Shown: positions 9,989 to 18,771 of the stretch, one piece after another | How positions within the stretch are numbered: position 1 is the stretch's first letter | How the letters are laid out: every line of letters begins with the position of its first letter | NCBI RefSeq assembly: GCF_005780165.1 | Contig: NZ_VAUV01000001.1 | Coordinates: forward strand, 1 to 64,000 | Source of the DNA: Phragmitibacter flavus | GTDB lineage: Bacteria > Verrucomicrobiota > Verrucomicrobiia > Verrucomicrobiales > Verrucomicrobiaceae | Length of the DNA stretch: 64,000 nucleotides | Direction of reading: 5' to 3' | The notes under the pieces: generated by a model | Told to the model about the DNA's origin: nothing | The model's database searches: none | Seen by the model: only the letters and a program-made list of their open reading frames with translations | Position numbers and translations under genes: made by a program

Positions 9989-11220
9989 GGTTGTATGTCT
10001 TGCAATTGTTGGCGATCATCCTCTCGAGCGCTTTGCATCAACCCGTCAGCGCTCAGGCGCCTGCCGAACCGCATCCTCTGGCCATTGAAGCTGCTGCTGC
10101 CTATCGTCCGCTGCAAAAGGAGCTGCCTGCCGACGGAATCGAGATCCCTTTGCCTGGACCCGTGCAACGCGTTTTATTGGCCGATTCGGGTTGGAAACTG
10201 GTGCTGCATTTCGCCACCTTGGGACAGTTCGGTGTTTTCAACCTCGCCACCAATCAGTTCGACGGCTACATCGCCTCTCCCGATCCATATGCCCTCGTTG
10301 CAACGGGGGGCAAGTCGCTGGTCATCTACCAACCGGAACGTTTGCTGTTGGAGCATTATTCACTGGAAACTTTGAAGCTGCAAAAGTCCTCTGCCATCCA
10401 GATCCGCGGAAGATTGCGCTACATTGGCATGGGCCTGTTCCGTCCTGACCGCGTCTTTGGTCTTTATGAAGAGACACGAAAACCTGGAGCCGTTTTCACC
10501 ATGGGACCACTTAATCCGCTATTGATCAGCCTCCCCACCATGGAGATGACATTTCCGGAACTAAGGGAGCCCTCAGGACGGCAGGCGAGCCGAATCACCG
10601 AGAAAGATCTGTTGGCCATGCAGGGCGTAATGGATGAGGCAGGAACCATCGGCGCGGTCAGTCATCCTGGCGAGAACAGAATTAACAGTCATATCTATCG
10701 TTTGAAAGACGATTATGTGGAACTGAACTTCTCCGGCCTGAAATCAAGAAATCCAAGGGTTCACGCCGAAAGTGATCGGGTGATTTATCAAAACCAGGTG
10801 GCACCAATCGGCGGTGAAAAAGATTTACTCATTCAACATCACGCGCTTCAAGCGGAAAGACACTGGATATTGGCACCCATCGCTGGCTTCTCAGGCCTGG
10901 TAGCCAGACAGCCAAGCCTGGATGCAGGAGCGGAAAATCCGCGTCCTGGCAGGGACATCGGCGGTGGGTTTAAAGTGCTGAAGTTACCCTCTTTGGATCA
11001 CGTGAAAGACCTTCCGGTATCTGCGGATGTGATGAAGACCCTTTCTGAATTTCCCTCTTACTTCAACAGTGAAATGCTGGCCTCCGCTTACAGCGACCGC
11101 TTGATCTACTTGCAGCTACAGGAGAAGCGGATGCTGATCTTTCCACTTGGCCTTAGAAACACGAACTCGAACCCGATTGCGGACGAATCAGGGAAGGAGG
11201 GCAAAACATCCGATGAGTAA
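9985..11220 (+). CDS. stand-alone exported propeller-like domain protein, operon gene 2
   Basis: The 411-residue protein has a signal peptide (about 1-23, ending VSAQ), then only the domain shared with its neighbours. Family marks are GWKLVLHFATL, GVFNLATNQFDGYI, ATGGKSLVIY and, near the C terminus, ASAYSDRLIYL. Short strand-turn-strand units suggest a beta-propeller; this is inference from pattern, with no family recognised. It lacks the trypsin domain of genes 1 and 3 and the C-terminal Ig-like module of genes 1, 3 and 4. ATG 9985 overlaps the stop of gene 1 in an ATGA, and gene 3 starts eight bases before this gene's end, so translation is probably coupled. Confidence 0.75.
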   Translation: MRLYVLQLLAIILSSALHQPVSAQAPAEPHPLAIEAAAAYRPLQKELPADGIEIPLPGPVQRVLLADSGWKLVLHFATLGQFGVFNLATNQFDGYIASPDPYALVATGGKSLVIYQPERLLLEHYSLETLKLQKSSAIQIRGRLRYIGMGLFRPDRVFGLYEETRKPGAVFTMGPLNPLLISLPTMEMTFPELREPSGRQASRITEKDLLAMQGVMDEAGTIGAVSHPGENRINSHIYRLKDDYVELNFSGLKSRNPRVHAESDRVIYQNQVAPIGGEKDLLIQHHALQAERHWILAPIAGFSGLVARQPSLDAGAENPRPGRDIGGGFKVLKLPSLDHVKDLPVSADVMKTLSEFPSYFNSEMLASAYSDRLIYLQLQEKRMLIFPLGLRNTNSNPIADESGKEGKTSDE

Positions 11221-13330
11221 TTTTTCAAAACGATGGGCTCTTGCCCCCAAGGCTTTCCCCTTGGTGTGGGCGCTTCTTTTCTTCTCTCTGCTCCAATCCA
11301 ATCTTCATGCCCTGGATGCCACGGGGGTTTTCAAAAAAGTCAAGTCTTCGACCGTGCTGGTCGAGACCGCTCTAGGTCATGGTTCAGGTGTCGTGTTGTC
11401 GGCACAGGGATTGATCGTCACCAACTTGCACGTTGTGTCCCCGGACATCGACCTGCGGATCCATGCCGACGTCAGCCGTCATGGCAAGATTGTAGCAACG
11501 GAGATTACAGAAGTCGTGGTCCTCAAAGTTCATCCACAGTATGACCTGGCCATCCTTCAGGCAAAAGCTCCACAGGGAGCCAGCTTCATTCCCGCGACGA
11601 TGGCTCCACGCGATCAAGCCGTGTCCAGCGGAGCCAGATGTTATGTGATCGGCAACCCCGCCGGACCCGGCGGCAAGGTGCTTGATCTTAGCATCACAGA
11701 AGGGTTGGTCAGCGCCACCTCACGAGAGGTAGAGAAGCTGGATTACCTTCAGATCTCCGCCCAGATCAACCCTGGCAATTCAGGTGGGCCCGTCTGCAAT
11801 GATCAGGGTCAGGTCATCGGCATTGCGACTTTCAAGGCAATCAGGCTTGAGGGCGTAGGTTTCGCCATACCGAGCCGCAATCTGGTCATGCAAGACTTTG
11901 TCGATCAGGCAAAACGGCCAGTCAAAGAGGCCCTGGCTGGGCATGATTCCGAGTTGCCCGGTATTGATGGCGCTTCACCCATCATCTCCGCCGACACCAT
12001 GCGCGAAGTAGAACAACAGGCCGATAAACATTTTCGTCCGCAATCCACCCCCGTTCCCGAAGAAGGCGTCATTGTTCCGATGCCGGCCGCGGTGGATGAG
12101 ATGCTGGTAGCCAACGCCGGCTGGCAACTCGTCCTGCGTTTTGCATCCATCAACAGCATCGGCGTTTTTAATCTGGCCAATCAAAAGTTCGATGGCTTCA
12201 TCGAATGCGCAGATCCCGACGCTCTCATCGCGACCGGAGGCCGGATGCTGGTGGTCTACCTGCCATCATCCCACCAGTTGGAAGTCTATGACCTTGAAAC
12301 ATTGGAGAAGACAGTCGAAAAGCCCGTCCAATTGGGGCAGGGCATGAAGGCTCTGCAAATGGGAGCATTGAATCCCTCACACCTCCTCGCATTGTATGCA
12401 ACGCCTCCCGGTCGGGGCATGCTCGACAGCTCTCTGCAGCCAGCCATCATCACACTCCCAGATCTTGACGTGAGTGAACTTGAGTTTAAATCACGGCAGC
12501 TTGGCAAAAATGATTTCCCCCATGCGCCTGCATCCCAGAAGCGGTTCGTCGGCTGCATGGATGACTCAGGGACCCAGGTCGCCCTCAGCAATGATTCGAA
12601 CTCCACCTGGCTTTTCCGCCTTCTGGTCGAAGGAGAAGATCGAGGCGTTTATGTAAGTCATCGTCCCATGAACAACTATCAGGGCAGCAGCACGCAACCT
12701 TATCTGCTGGACGAAGGCCGGATGCTGCTCGCATCAAAGAACCTGGTCGCCCTTCACCTGTTGGGCGACAGCCTGGACCTTGCCGGGCGTCCCACGTTAA
12801 GACCTGATGCGGTCCTCGCTCCTGTATGGGGTTTCAAAGCCATCGTCAATTTTACACGTGCCTTCACCTCCCCTGCTGTCCCTGAAATTGAGATCCTTTC
12901 CATTCCGCACCTCAAAAACCTGAACAAACGCACGGTGCCTGAAACATGGCAGGAAACGCTGAAACAAGTTAGTTCCTGGGGTGCTGGTGATGTCACCATC
13001 ATGGCCAGCGCCAAAGCGGACTTGCTGGCTTGCTGGACGGCCGGAGATAAACGACTGCTGCTGGCTCCACTGAACCTGATCAATCACAATGCTCCTGGGT
13101 CTTTCGCCGAAGTCGGAGAAAAATTTGAGCGAACTTTGCGATTCCCGGAAGGCAGTTCTGCGGCGCTGGCCAGTGGCCCCGAGCAGATGACCATTGATGC
13201 CGCCAAGAAAATTCTGCAATGGCAGGTTCCGAGCGGGCTCGAACGACAGCAGACGGTGACAGCCCTTTTACTGATCACGCATCCAGACGGCCATACCGAA
13301 TATCAACTGGAGCACATTCCTGTAAAATGA
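11213..13330 (+). CDS. exported HtrA-like serine protease with propeller-like domain
   Basis: The 705-residue protein has a signal peptide (about 1-33) and a trypsin-like S1C domain (about 35-235) with a full triad: His73 in TNLHVV, Asp111 in YDLAIL and Ser190 in GNSGGP. No PDZ domain follows. From about residue 275 the shared propeller-like domain begins (GWQLVLRFASI, GVFNLANQKFDGFI), and the C-terminal 65 residues form the Ig/cadherin-like module ending EYQLEHIPVK. Unlike gene 1 there is no TPR region. The likely role is periplasmic or surface proteolysis, with the propeller possibly binding the substrate or partner. ATG 11213 is preceded by AAGGAGGG and overlaps the end of gene 2. The frame is open further upstream but lies inside gene 2. 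Confidence 0.82.
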   Translation: MSNFSKRWALAPKAFPLVWALLFFSLLQSNLHALDATGVFKKVKSSTVLVETALGHGSGVVLSAQGLIVTNLHVVSPDIDLRIHADVSRHGKIVATEITEVVVLKVHPQYDLAILQAKAPQGASFIPATMAPRDQAVSSGARCYVIGNPAGPGGKVLDLSITEGLVSATSREVEKLDYLQISAQINPGNSGGPVCNDQGQVIGIATFKAIRLEGVGFAIPSRNLVMQDFVDQAKRPVKEALAGHDSELPGIDGASPIISADTMREVEQQADKHFRPQSTPVPEEGVIVPMPAAVDEMLVANAGWQLVLRFASINSIGVFNLANQKFDGFIECADPDALIATGGRMLVVYLPSSHQLEVYDLETLEKTVEKPVQLGQGMKALQMGALNPSHLLALYATPPGRGMLDSSLQPAIITLPDLDVSELEFKSRQLGKNDFPHAPASQKRFVGCMDDSGTQVALSNDSNSTWLFRLLVEGEDRGVYVSHRPMNNYQGSSTQPYLLDEGRMLLASKNLVALHLLGDSLDLAGRPTLRPDAVLAPVWGFKAIVNFTRAFTSPAVPEIEILSIPHLKNLNKRTVPETWQETLKQVSSWGAGDVTIMASAKADLLACWTAGDKRLLLAPLNLINHNAPGSFAEVGEKFERTLRFPEGSSAALASGPEQMTIDAAKKILQWQVPSGLERQQTVTALLLITHPDGHTEYQLEHIPVK

Positions 13331-14697
13331 CGCGCTCTTTTCAAACACCTGTCATGAGCATGCTGCCAGTTGCTGCTTTTACGGGTTTTCTGCTAATGCT
13401 TCACTCACAAGCCATGGCGGAACCTCCGCCTCACCCACTGAAGGCTCAGCAGATCTCTGTCCCACCTGAGGGATTTGAAACAGCCCTCCCGGACGCCGTA
13501 ACGCGACTTCATCTGGCGGATAACGGCTGGCGTCTGGTGATGCAATTTGCCACGCTGGACAAAGTGGGTGTGTTCAATCTTGCCACCGCCACCTTCGACG
13601 GATTTATCGACCTGCCCGAACCACGCTCGCTGATTGCCACAGGGGGTAGTGTGATAGTGATATTCCGACCTGACAGCAGGGTGCTGGAGGTTTACGAAAC
13701 TTCGTCCCTGCGCAAGATCAAATCCGCCAGACTAAACATTCGCGGCTCACTTCAAACCATGGCCATGGGGCTGAAAAATGCCCGGGAAATTACCGGGCTT
13801 TGTATGGCAGGATCGGGAATCGCAGGAACCACAAACGTCCAGCTAAGTCCTGTGGTCATCCAGCTGCCAACCTTGGAACTTAGCTATCCTGAACTGATAG
13901 ATGAGAACCAACAGACCCATGATTTCATCCACACTTCCGCCTTCGAGCCTCTAGGTTTGAATATGGATGAGTCAGGGAAAGTCGCCGCCATCCAGACAGA
14001 CAGACACAATACCTCGCATTTAACCCTGCTCCGCCATCTCCCGGGCGGGAAGATTCTCATCACCAAGGAACCTTATCAAGCGGACTTCCCTGAACCCATC
14101 CTGGGCGGACAAATCATCGTAACAAAAGGCCACCTCCTGCTTCAGCAACCAGACGGAGAATGGCTGTGGAAACGCCCGTCGGAAAGCTCGCCCGGCAACT
14201 ATTCAAGGATATTCGGTTATTCTGCGGTGCTGGAGCGTTCAGATCGGGGGGTGAATCATGCGGGCTTTCGAGTGCTTGCCCTTCCCCACCTAACCACGCT
14301 AAAGTCCATCAAGCAGTCCCTGGAATCGATGCGTGCGTTCGCTACAGTGACCTCCGATGTGACTCTGACAGCGGCCTCGGCCTACAGTGACCGGTTTGCA
14401 TGCATCGCCCCGGGAAAACGGTCCATGAGAATATGGGAACTAGGACTCAGAGAATCAGCATCCGATGGACATGCGATTCCTGGCATCCTCTTCAAACGCA
14501 CACTTGCCCTACCCGCAGGAATGTCTGCCAAACTGGAAAGTGCCCCAAAGGGCATGAAACTTGACTCATCGAGCATGACTTTAGAATGGGAGCCTCCGCC
14601 AGACCTTGCGAAAGGCAAAGTCATCAAGGTCATCATCCTGCTGACCAAATCTGACGGCGGCAAAGAATACCATATTGAGGAAATTGTCGTGCCATAG
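13327..14697 (+). CDS. exported propeller-like protein with Ig-like tail, operon gene 4
   Basis: The 456-residue protein has a signal peptide (about 1-34, ending SQAMA) and the shared domain (GWRLVMQFATL, GVFNLATATFDGFI, ATGGSVIVIF, ASAYSDRFACI). It ends with the Ig/cadherin-like module (LTLEWEPPPD and a last strand EYHIEEIVVP). It has no protease domain. Its ATG overlaps the gene 3 stop as ATGA. The order in the operon is therefore protease-like, propeller, protease, propeller, as if a two-gene unit had been duplicated. No function is recognised. Confidence 0.75.
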   Translation: MTRSFQTPVMSMLPVAAFTGFLLMLHSQAMAEPPPHPLKAQQISVPPEGFETALPDAVTRLHLADNGWRLVMQFATLDKVGVFNLATATFDGFIDLPEPRSLIATGGSVIVIFRPDSRVLEVYETSSLRKIKSARLNIRGSLQTMAMGLKNAREITGLCMAGSGIAGTTNVQLSPVVIQLPTLELSYPELIDENQQTHDFIHTSAFEPLGLNMDESGKVAAIQTDRHNTSHLTLLRHLPGGKILITKEPYQADFPEPILGGQIIVTKGHLLLQQPDGEWLWKRPSESSPGNYSRIFGYSAVLERSDRGVNHAGFRVLALPHLTTLKSIKQSLESMRAFATVTSDVTLTAASAYSDRFACIAPGKRSMRIWELGLRESASDGHAIPGILFKRTLALPAGMSAKLESAPKGMKLDSSSMTLEWEPPPDLAKGKVIKVIILLTKSDGGKEYHIEEIVVP

Positions 14698-14749
14698 CAG
14701 GTCATGTTGCTCTTTGGTTGTGTGAGTTAGTCAGGCAGTGTTGCGAAGC

Positions 14750-14803
14750 TTCCGCTCCGGCAAAGCCCGTTACCGCATCGTCCTCGAGAACGGCCTCGCC
14801 TAA
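14750..14803 (+). pseudogene. 3' remnant of an alcohol dehydrogenase gene
   Basis: These 54 bases match, with few changes, the last 17 codons of the alcohol dehydrogenase at 5865-6890 and would encode RSGKARYRIVLENGLA and a stop. No more of the gene is present upstream. It lies just past the protease/propeller operon and is best read as the scar of a duplication or deletion. Confidence 0.75.
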
Positions 14804-14811
14804 AAACTTTT

Positions 14812-14838
14812 GGAGTGCGGCGATTCTCGCCGCTTTCC
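14812..14838 (+). repeat. half copy of the GGAGTGCGG repeat element
   Basis: GGAGTGCGG, a short loop region and CCGCTTTCC resemble one arm of the inverted-repeat element at 26648-26755. The core GCGGCGA-TTC-TCGCCGC is itself a seven-pair hairpin. It sits nine bases after the alcohol dehydrogenase remnant. Confidence 0.5.
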
Positions 14839-14898
14839 CGGTGCGTGAGTTGTCATAATTGTCCCAGCAGCACGCAAAACCCCCAACCCAAAAACCCC

Positions 14899-15432
14899 AT
14901 GAAAGCCCTCATCATCGGAGCCACCGGAGCGACAGGAAAGGATCTTGTGCAGGTCCTCTTGCACGACCCAGACTACACCAAGGTTGTCACCTTTGTCCGC
15001 CGCCCCAGCGGGCAATCCCATCCCAAACTCACGGAAATCCTCACCCATTTCAACCACCTGTAGACGGTCGCCGACTCCATCCATGGCGACGTCTGGTTCT
15101 CCTGCCCAGGCACCACCCTCAAAGCCGCCGGCTCCAAGGAAAAGCAATGGCACATCGACCACGACATCCCTGCCAAGTTCGCCCAGATCGCCAAAACCAA
15201 CGGCGTCCCCCGAGCCGTGATCGTCTCCGCCTACGGTGCATCCTCCACCAACAAAGTTTTCTACTCCAAACTCAAAGGCACCCTCGACGAAGCCATCATC
15301 AGTCTCGCCTTTGACACCACCCTCATCTTCCGCCCCGGCTTCCTCCTCTGTTAAGACACCGGTCGCCCCAGCGAACGCCTCATCGCCCAAGGCTTGGAGC
15401 TACTCAACCACCTCGCCATCCTAAAAAATTCC
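14899..15432 (+). pseudogene. NAD(P)-binding atypical SDR gene with two in-frame stops
   Basis: The frame starts MKALIIGATGATGKDLVQVL, a Rossmann glycine motif typical of NAD(P)H-binding reductases of the oxidoreductase HTATIP2/YwnB kind. It is cut by TAG at 15061-15063. The same frame then continues with clear family sequence (FSCPGTTLKAAGSKEKQWHI, AVIVSAYGAS, YSKLKGTLDEAII, LIFRPGFLL) until TAA at 15353-15355, and again for about 25 codons with GRPSERLIAQGLELLNHLAI. Two separate stops in one otherwise intact frame, and the missing last segment, indicate decay rather than a sequencing slip. Confidence 0.85.
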
Positions 15433-15560
15433 GCCCCCTCCCCTCCTGAGTCCTCGCTTCATGGAATTAACCGCCCAGATTTTATGCAGCGATCGAAAGT
15501 TTCGCTGGATTTTTTCCGGATTTCTAGGATGGCAAGCTCACCACACTTAAACTCCCGCCA

Positions 15561-16328
15561 ATGAAACTAGCCGCCACTTTGCTGGCCCTCTCAACCGTCG
15601 CAATCGTCTCCAGCGCATCCTCTCAACAAATCGTCGAGACCGTCGACTTCGCCCCTCTTGAGGGCACCGCCTGGGGTTCCCGGGATTTAACCGTCCGTGT
15701 CAATTTTGGCGAGGGCATCGGCCTTGGCACCCTCACTTTCACCGGGATCAATGGCGGGTTTTTTGCCGTGCCCAATGCGGATTACAAAGGTGAAACTCTT
15801 GCCGGATATGATCTCGAGAATGGCAGTGTGCTCAACCGCACCGAAGAGGTAACCTTCTCCATTAGAAGCGACGCTCCTCCTCCAGTTGGAGAACTAATGG
15901 GCTTCAATCTCACCGTCACCTTGGACAGCGGTGTGTTCCCAACAGGATCCGTTTTCCTTACGCGCAGCCTCGATTGGACCCCAGATTTCCGGCAATACCT
16001 CGAATTGGATCAGGGCCTTGGCTCGCCCACCAACGCCAACCTACCGACGGACTTTGGAAACACCGTTTTCTCCCGTCCGTTGGTGGAGATTTCCCCTGGT
16101 TTGTTTTCTGTGACTGAGCTCGACACCTATTCCTTGGGGAAAGCCTTTCCCATCCTAGGCAATGGGTTCTCCGTGAATTTTTTGACCACCGCATCTTCCC
16201 GTGCCGGACTCGCCTTTTCCATCGCGGTAGCCCCGGTGGCCGCAGTCCCTGAGCCTTCCGCTGCACTGCTGGTCCTATCCGGCTTGGGCCTGTTGATTCT
16301 CGGACCCCGTCGCCGGCGCATTCCCTGA
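15561..16328 (+). CDS. secreted PEP-CTERM protein, unknown function
   Basis: The 255-residue protein has a signal peptide (about 1-21), a beta-rich body of about 200 residues with no recognised domain, and a PEP-CTERM tail: AVPEPSAALLV, a hydrophobic stretch and PRRRRIP. It should be exported and processed by an exosortase. It is flanked by degraded genes on both sides and seems to stand alone. The ATG lies 22 bases after a TAAACT stretch, without a visible Shine-Dalgarno sequence. Confidence 0.8.
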   Translation: MKLAATLLALSTVAIVSSASSQQIVETVDFAPLEGTAWGSRDLTVRVNFGEGIGLGTLTFTGINGGFFAVPNADYKGETLAGYDLENGSVLNRTEEVTFSIRSDAPPPVGELMGFNLTVTLDSGVFPTGSVFLTRSLDWTPDFRQYLELDQGLGSPTNANLPTDFGNTVFSRPLVEISPGLFSVTELDTYSLGKAFPILGNGFSVNFLTTASSRAGLAFSIAVAPVAAVPEPSAALLVLSGLGLLILGPRRRRIP

Positions 16329-16393
16329 GACCATCCGTATCCATCGTTCGTCAGGCGTTTCAGTCCTGAAAAGAGACGACCCGCTGGATCACC

Positions 16394-16473
16394 AACGATG
16401 CCCTCGGACACCTCCGCTCCGGTAGAGTCCGGCAGAACTAGAGACCGTATCGTCTCGAAAACAGAATCGCGTG
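16394..16473 (+). pseudogene. second 3' remnant of an alcohol dehydrogenase gene, scrambled
   Basis: The stretch begins AACGATGCCCTCGGACACCT, close to the gene at 5865 around position 6819, and ends TCGCGTGA like that gene. In between lies an insertion of about a dozen bases, and a TAG interrupts the frame. It is older or more damaged than the remnant at 14750. Confidence 0.6.
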
Positions 16474-16569
16474 AACAGGTCACCCTCCTGGAGTTCGGCG
16501 ACCTTGCCGCTCCCAAAAGCCAAGCCCATTCAAAACCCCATCCCCCTCTTCAATCTACCGACCGGTTTC

Positions 16570-17352
16570 TTAAAGCCTGCCCAGCAGCTCCGCTTTTTTC
16601 GCGCCGAACTCTTCTGGCGTCAGGATTCCCGCATCACGCAACTGGCCGAGTTTTTCGAGGAGGTTCACGATATCGGAAGAACCTGCCCCCGAATTCGTCG
16701 ATGCTGCGTTTGGCTGAGAATAGGGTGCCGGCGTCGAGGGCGCAGCCGGAACCGGAGCCGCAAAGTTGTTCGACGCTTCCTGCTGCGGGAGAAGTCCGGG
16801 GCCGGAGACCAGTGGAAGACTCAGCGTGGAGATGGTGCCGAACTGGCTCGTAAAGGTCAATGAAGAACTGCCGCCCTGTTGTTGGCTGACGCCGGAGATA
16901 TGGTGATTCAGCGTGTTGAAAATCGTGATCTGTCCGTCCCGCTCCACCACCAGTCGCTGCGCTTGTGGAAAAACGGCGTAGCGGATGTTGTTCTGTGCGC
17001 CGGTGCTTGATGGACTCCCCAAATCACCGGGCCACCAGTTGTTTCCACCGCGACCGTTACCACCGCCGTTCGGAGCAGGTTGAAACATCTGGTTGTTGGC
17101 CAATCCGTTGGAAAGTTCCCCGCAAAGGTTGTTCACGGTGTTCTTCAGTCCGTAGTTGGACATGTCGCCAACCATCGTCATCCCGCCGCGCATCCATTGG
17201 CCGCTGCCAAGTTCCGGAATGCTGAACTGCGCCATCGAACCCCCGCCATTGTTCACCGAGATCAACATGCTGACCGTCGAGTCAAAACTCAGGCCGTAGC
17301 GTTGGGAGATATCTTGGACAATGTTCTGTCCGGCAGGAGTCAGGGCTTGCAT
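16570..17352 (-). CDS. SHOCT-domain protein, unknown function
   Basis: The 260-residue protein starts MQALTPAGQNIVQDISQRYG, an N-terminal helix seen in several short-domain-containing bacterial proteins. Gly/Asn-rich segments follow (GGGNGRGGNN), then a beta region with VFPQAQRLVVERDGQITIF and a Pro/Ala-rich linker. The C terminus is a SHOCT motif, LLEKLGQLRDAGILTPEEFG followed by AKKAELL, a helical module thought to mediate oligomerisation or binding. There is no signal peptide. The open frame upstream of 17352 lacks protein-like composition, so ATG 17352 was chosen. Confidence 0.75.
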   Translation of the reverse strand: MQALTPAGQNIVQDISQRYGLSFDSTVSMLISVNNGGGSMAQFSIPELGSGQWMRGGMTMVGDMSNYGLKNTVNNLCGELSNGLANNQMFQPAPNGGGNGRGGNNWWPGDLGSPSSTGAQNNIRYAVFPQAQRLVVERDGQITIFNTLNHHISGVSQQQGGSSSLTFTSQFGTISTLSLPLVSGPGLLPQQEASNNFAAPVPAAPSTPAPYSQPNAASTNSGAGSSDIVNLLEKLGQLRDAGILTPEEFGAKKAELLGRL

Positions 17353-17613
17353 GATTTTTTGGTGTGGGCCCCCATAAAATTTTGAGGGCCGCCAGCATAC
17401 CACGAGGAATCCCCACCACAATCGGTTTCGCCATCGGTGATCCCGACCCCTCTTCCCGCGCTGCCTGACATTAGACAGGGCATTACCTAAGGCGATCAAA
17501 CTTCAACTCCATGCTTTACGCCACTTCCCGTGCGAGCAAAGCGCCCGCCCTTCCAACATTCCGCGCCAGGTCCGCCATTCGCAATCCAACCTCCACCAGT
17601 CTGGCAGTCACCC

Positions 17614-18465
17614 TTACAAGGAGCAGGGCTGTCCGGACACCGTCTCACCTTTGCGCCGGGACGGACGACGCAACAAAAGGATTGCGCCTCCCGCAAGCGC
17701 CAGCATTGCGCTGCCAGCTTCCGGCACCTGATTGAAGACGATGTTCGGAAAGCGCACGTCAAAATCGAGGGGATTAACGTTAAAGAGATCTGTCATACTG
17801 TTTCGAGTGGGGTCTCCAGGTGCCGTGAGTGATGGCGGCACATTGCCTCGAGAGTAGTAAAAGAGTCCGACCGTGCCGGTGTCCCCGATAGGCAAAAGAA
17901 AGTTACTGGCACCGGTCAGCAACATGCTGAACGAGCTGCCGCCCCAGTCATCAGCACTACCACCACCGGATTGGCTGCCTGTCAACTGAAGGTCGCCCGA
18001 AGTCACTTCCCATCCAGCAGCAGATGGAATGCTGGAATCCACCGTAAAGGTGTAATTCGGACTGATCAGGCCATTGCGGGCGCTGTCGCGAACATCGCCA
18101 AGAGCGATCTGTTCCGGTGTCAGAGCCAGCACGTCGCTGACTCTCAGAATCGAACCGTCAGGGGTCGCCCTCACCGGAAATGAGGTCGGTGTTGCGTGGT
18201 CAATGCTGATGAAGCCCATCGGGTTGGTCCCGGCAACATTCGAAATGGGGCTGTAAGTAAGAGTCAAATAAAAGGACGCACCCAAGGGACTTTCCGCCGG
18301 ACTTCCCTGCAAATCGTATCGGATGGTCACCGTGCCGCCGAGCGAGTTGGTGTTGCTGGTATCGATGGAGGGTCGATTGGGGATGTAGGAGACCTGGGCG
18401 GAGAGGGGAAGCGCCGCGGCGAATAAACAGAGGCCGATCAGGGTTCTGAGAATGGAGGTTTTCAT
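17614..18465 (-). CDS. secreted PEP-CTERM protein, unknown function
   Basis: The 283-residue protein has a signal peptide (about 1-24, ending LSAQ), a beta-rich body with a Gly/Ser loop SQSGGGSADDWGGSS, and a C-terminal sorting tail that begins VPEAGSAMLALAGG, has a hydrophobic core and ends in basic residues (RRPSRRK). PEAG in place of PEPS is a tolerated variant. The frame has an upstream ATG at 18489, but the internal ATG at 18465 gives the better signal peptide. It is divergent from the alcohol dehydrogenase at 18772. Confidence 0.75.
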   Translation of the reverse strand: MKTSILRTLIGLCLFAAALPLSAQVSYIPNRPSIDTSNTNSLGGTVTIRYDLQGSPAESPLGASFYLTLTYSPISNVAGTNPMGFISIDHATPTSFPVRATPDGSILRVSDVLALTPEQIALGDVRDSARNGLISPNYTFTVDSSIPSAAGWEVTSGDLQLTGSQSGGGSADDWGGSSFSMLLTGASNFLLPIGDTGTVGLFYYSRGNVPPSLTAPGDPTRNSMTDLFNVNPLDFDVRFPNIVFNQVPEAGSAMLALAGGAILLLRRPSRRKGETVSGQPCSL

Positions 18466-18771
18466 GAGGGGGAGGGTGTTAGGGAGCAATGAATGCCAGC
18501 GTCGGTAAAAGCTGAAGAATCACTAAAATCAATCATCATTATTTGAATCGTCCCAATCCAATGACGAATCGTCCGCATGCCGGCGGATTTCGTCAAAAGC
18601 CTGCCATAGAATCGACCCCGCTAACTCTCCCTTCGGACTATTCAGACGACAGCTCCTCCGCTATGCTCGCAGTCGAGCGCGGACACTTCTGTCCACTTTA
18701 TGTCGGCCCACTCACTGCCAAAACCTGCATTCCTCAACGGCCAAAGTCCCCCCACCAACCGAACTCACGAT
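18466..18771. other. divergent intergenic region
   Basis: This stretch of just over 300 bases separates the PEP-CTERM gene and the alcohol dehydrogenase and must contain both promoters. The part near 18510-18550 is AT-rich and suits a promoter. A small hairpin GGACA-CTTC-TGTCC lies near 18680. No gene is visible. Confidence 0.35.
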
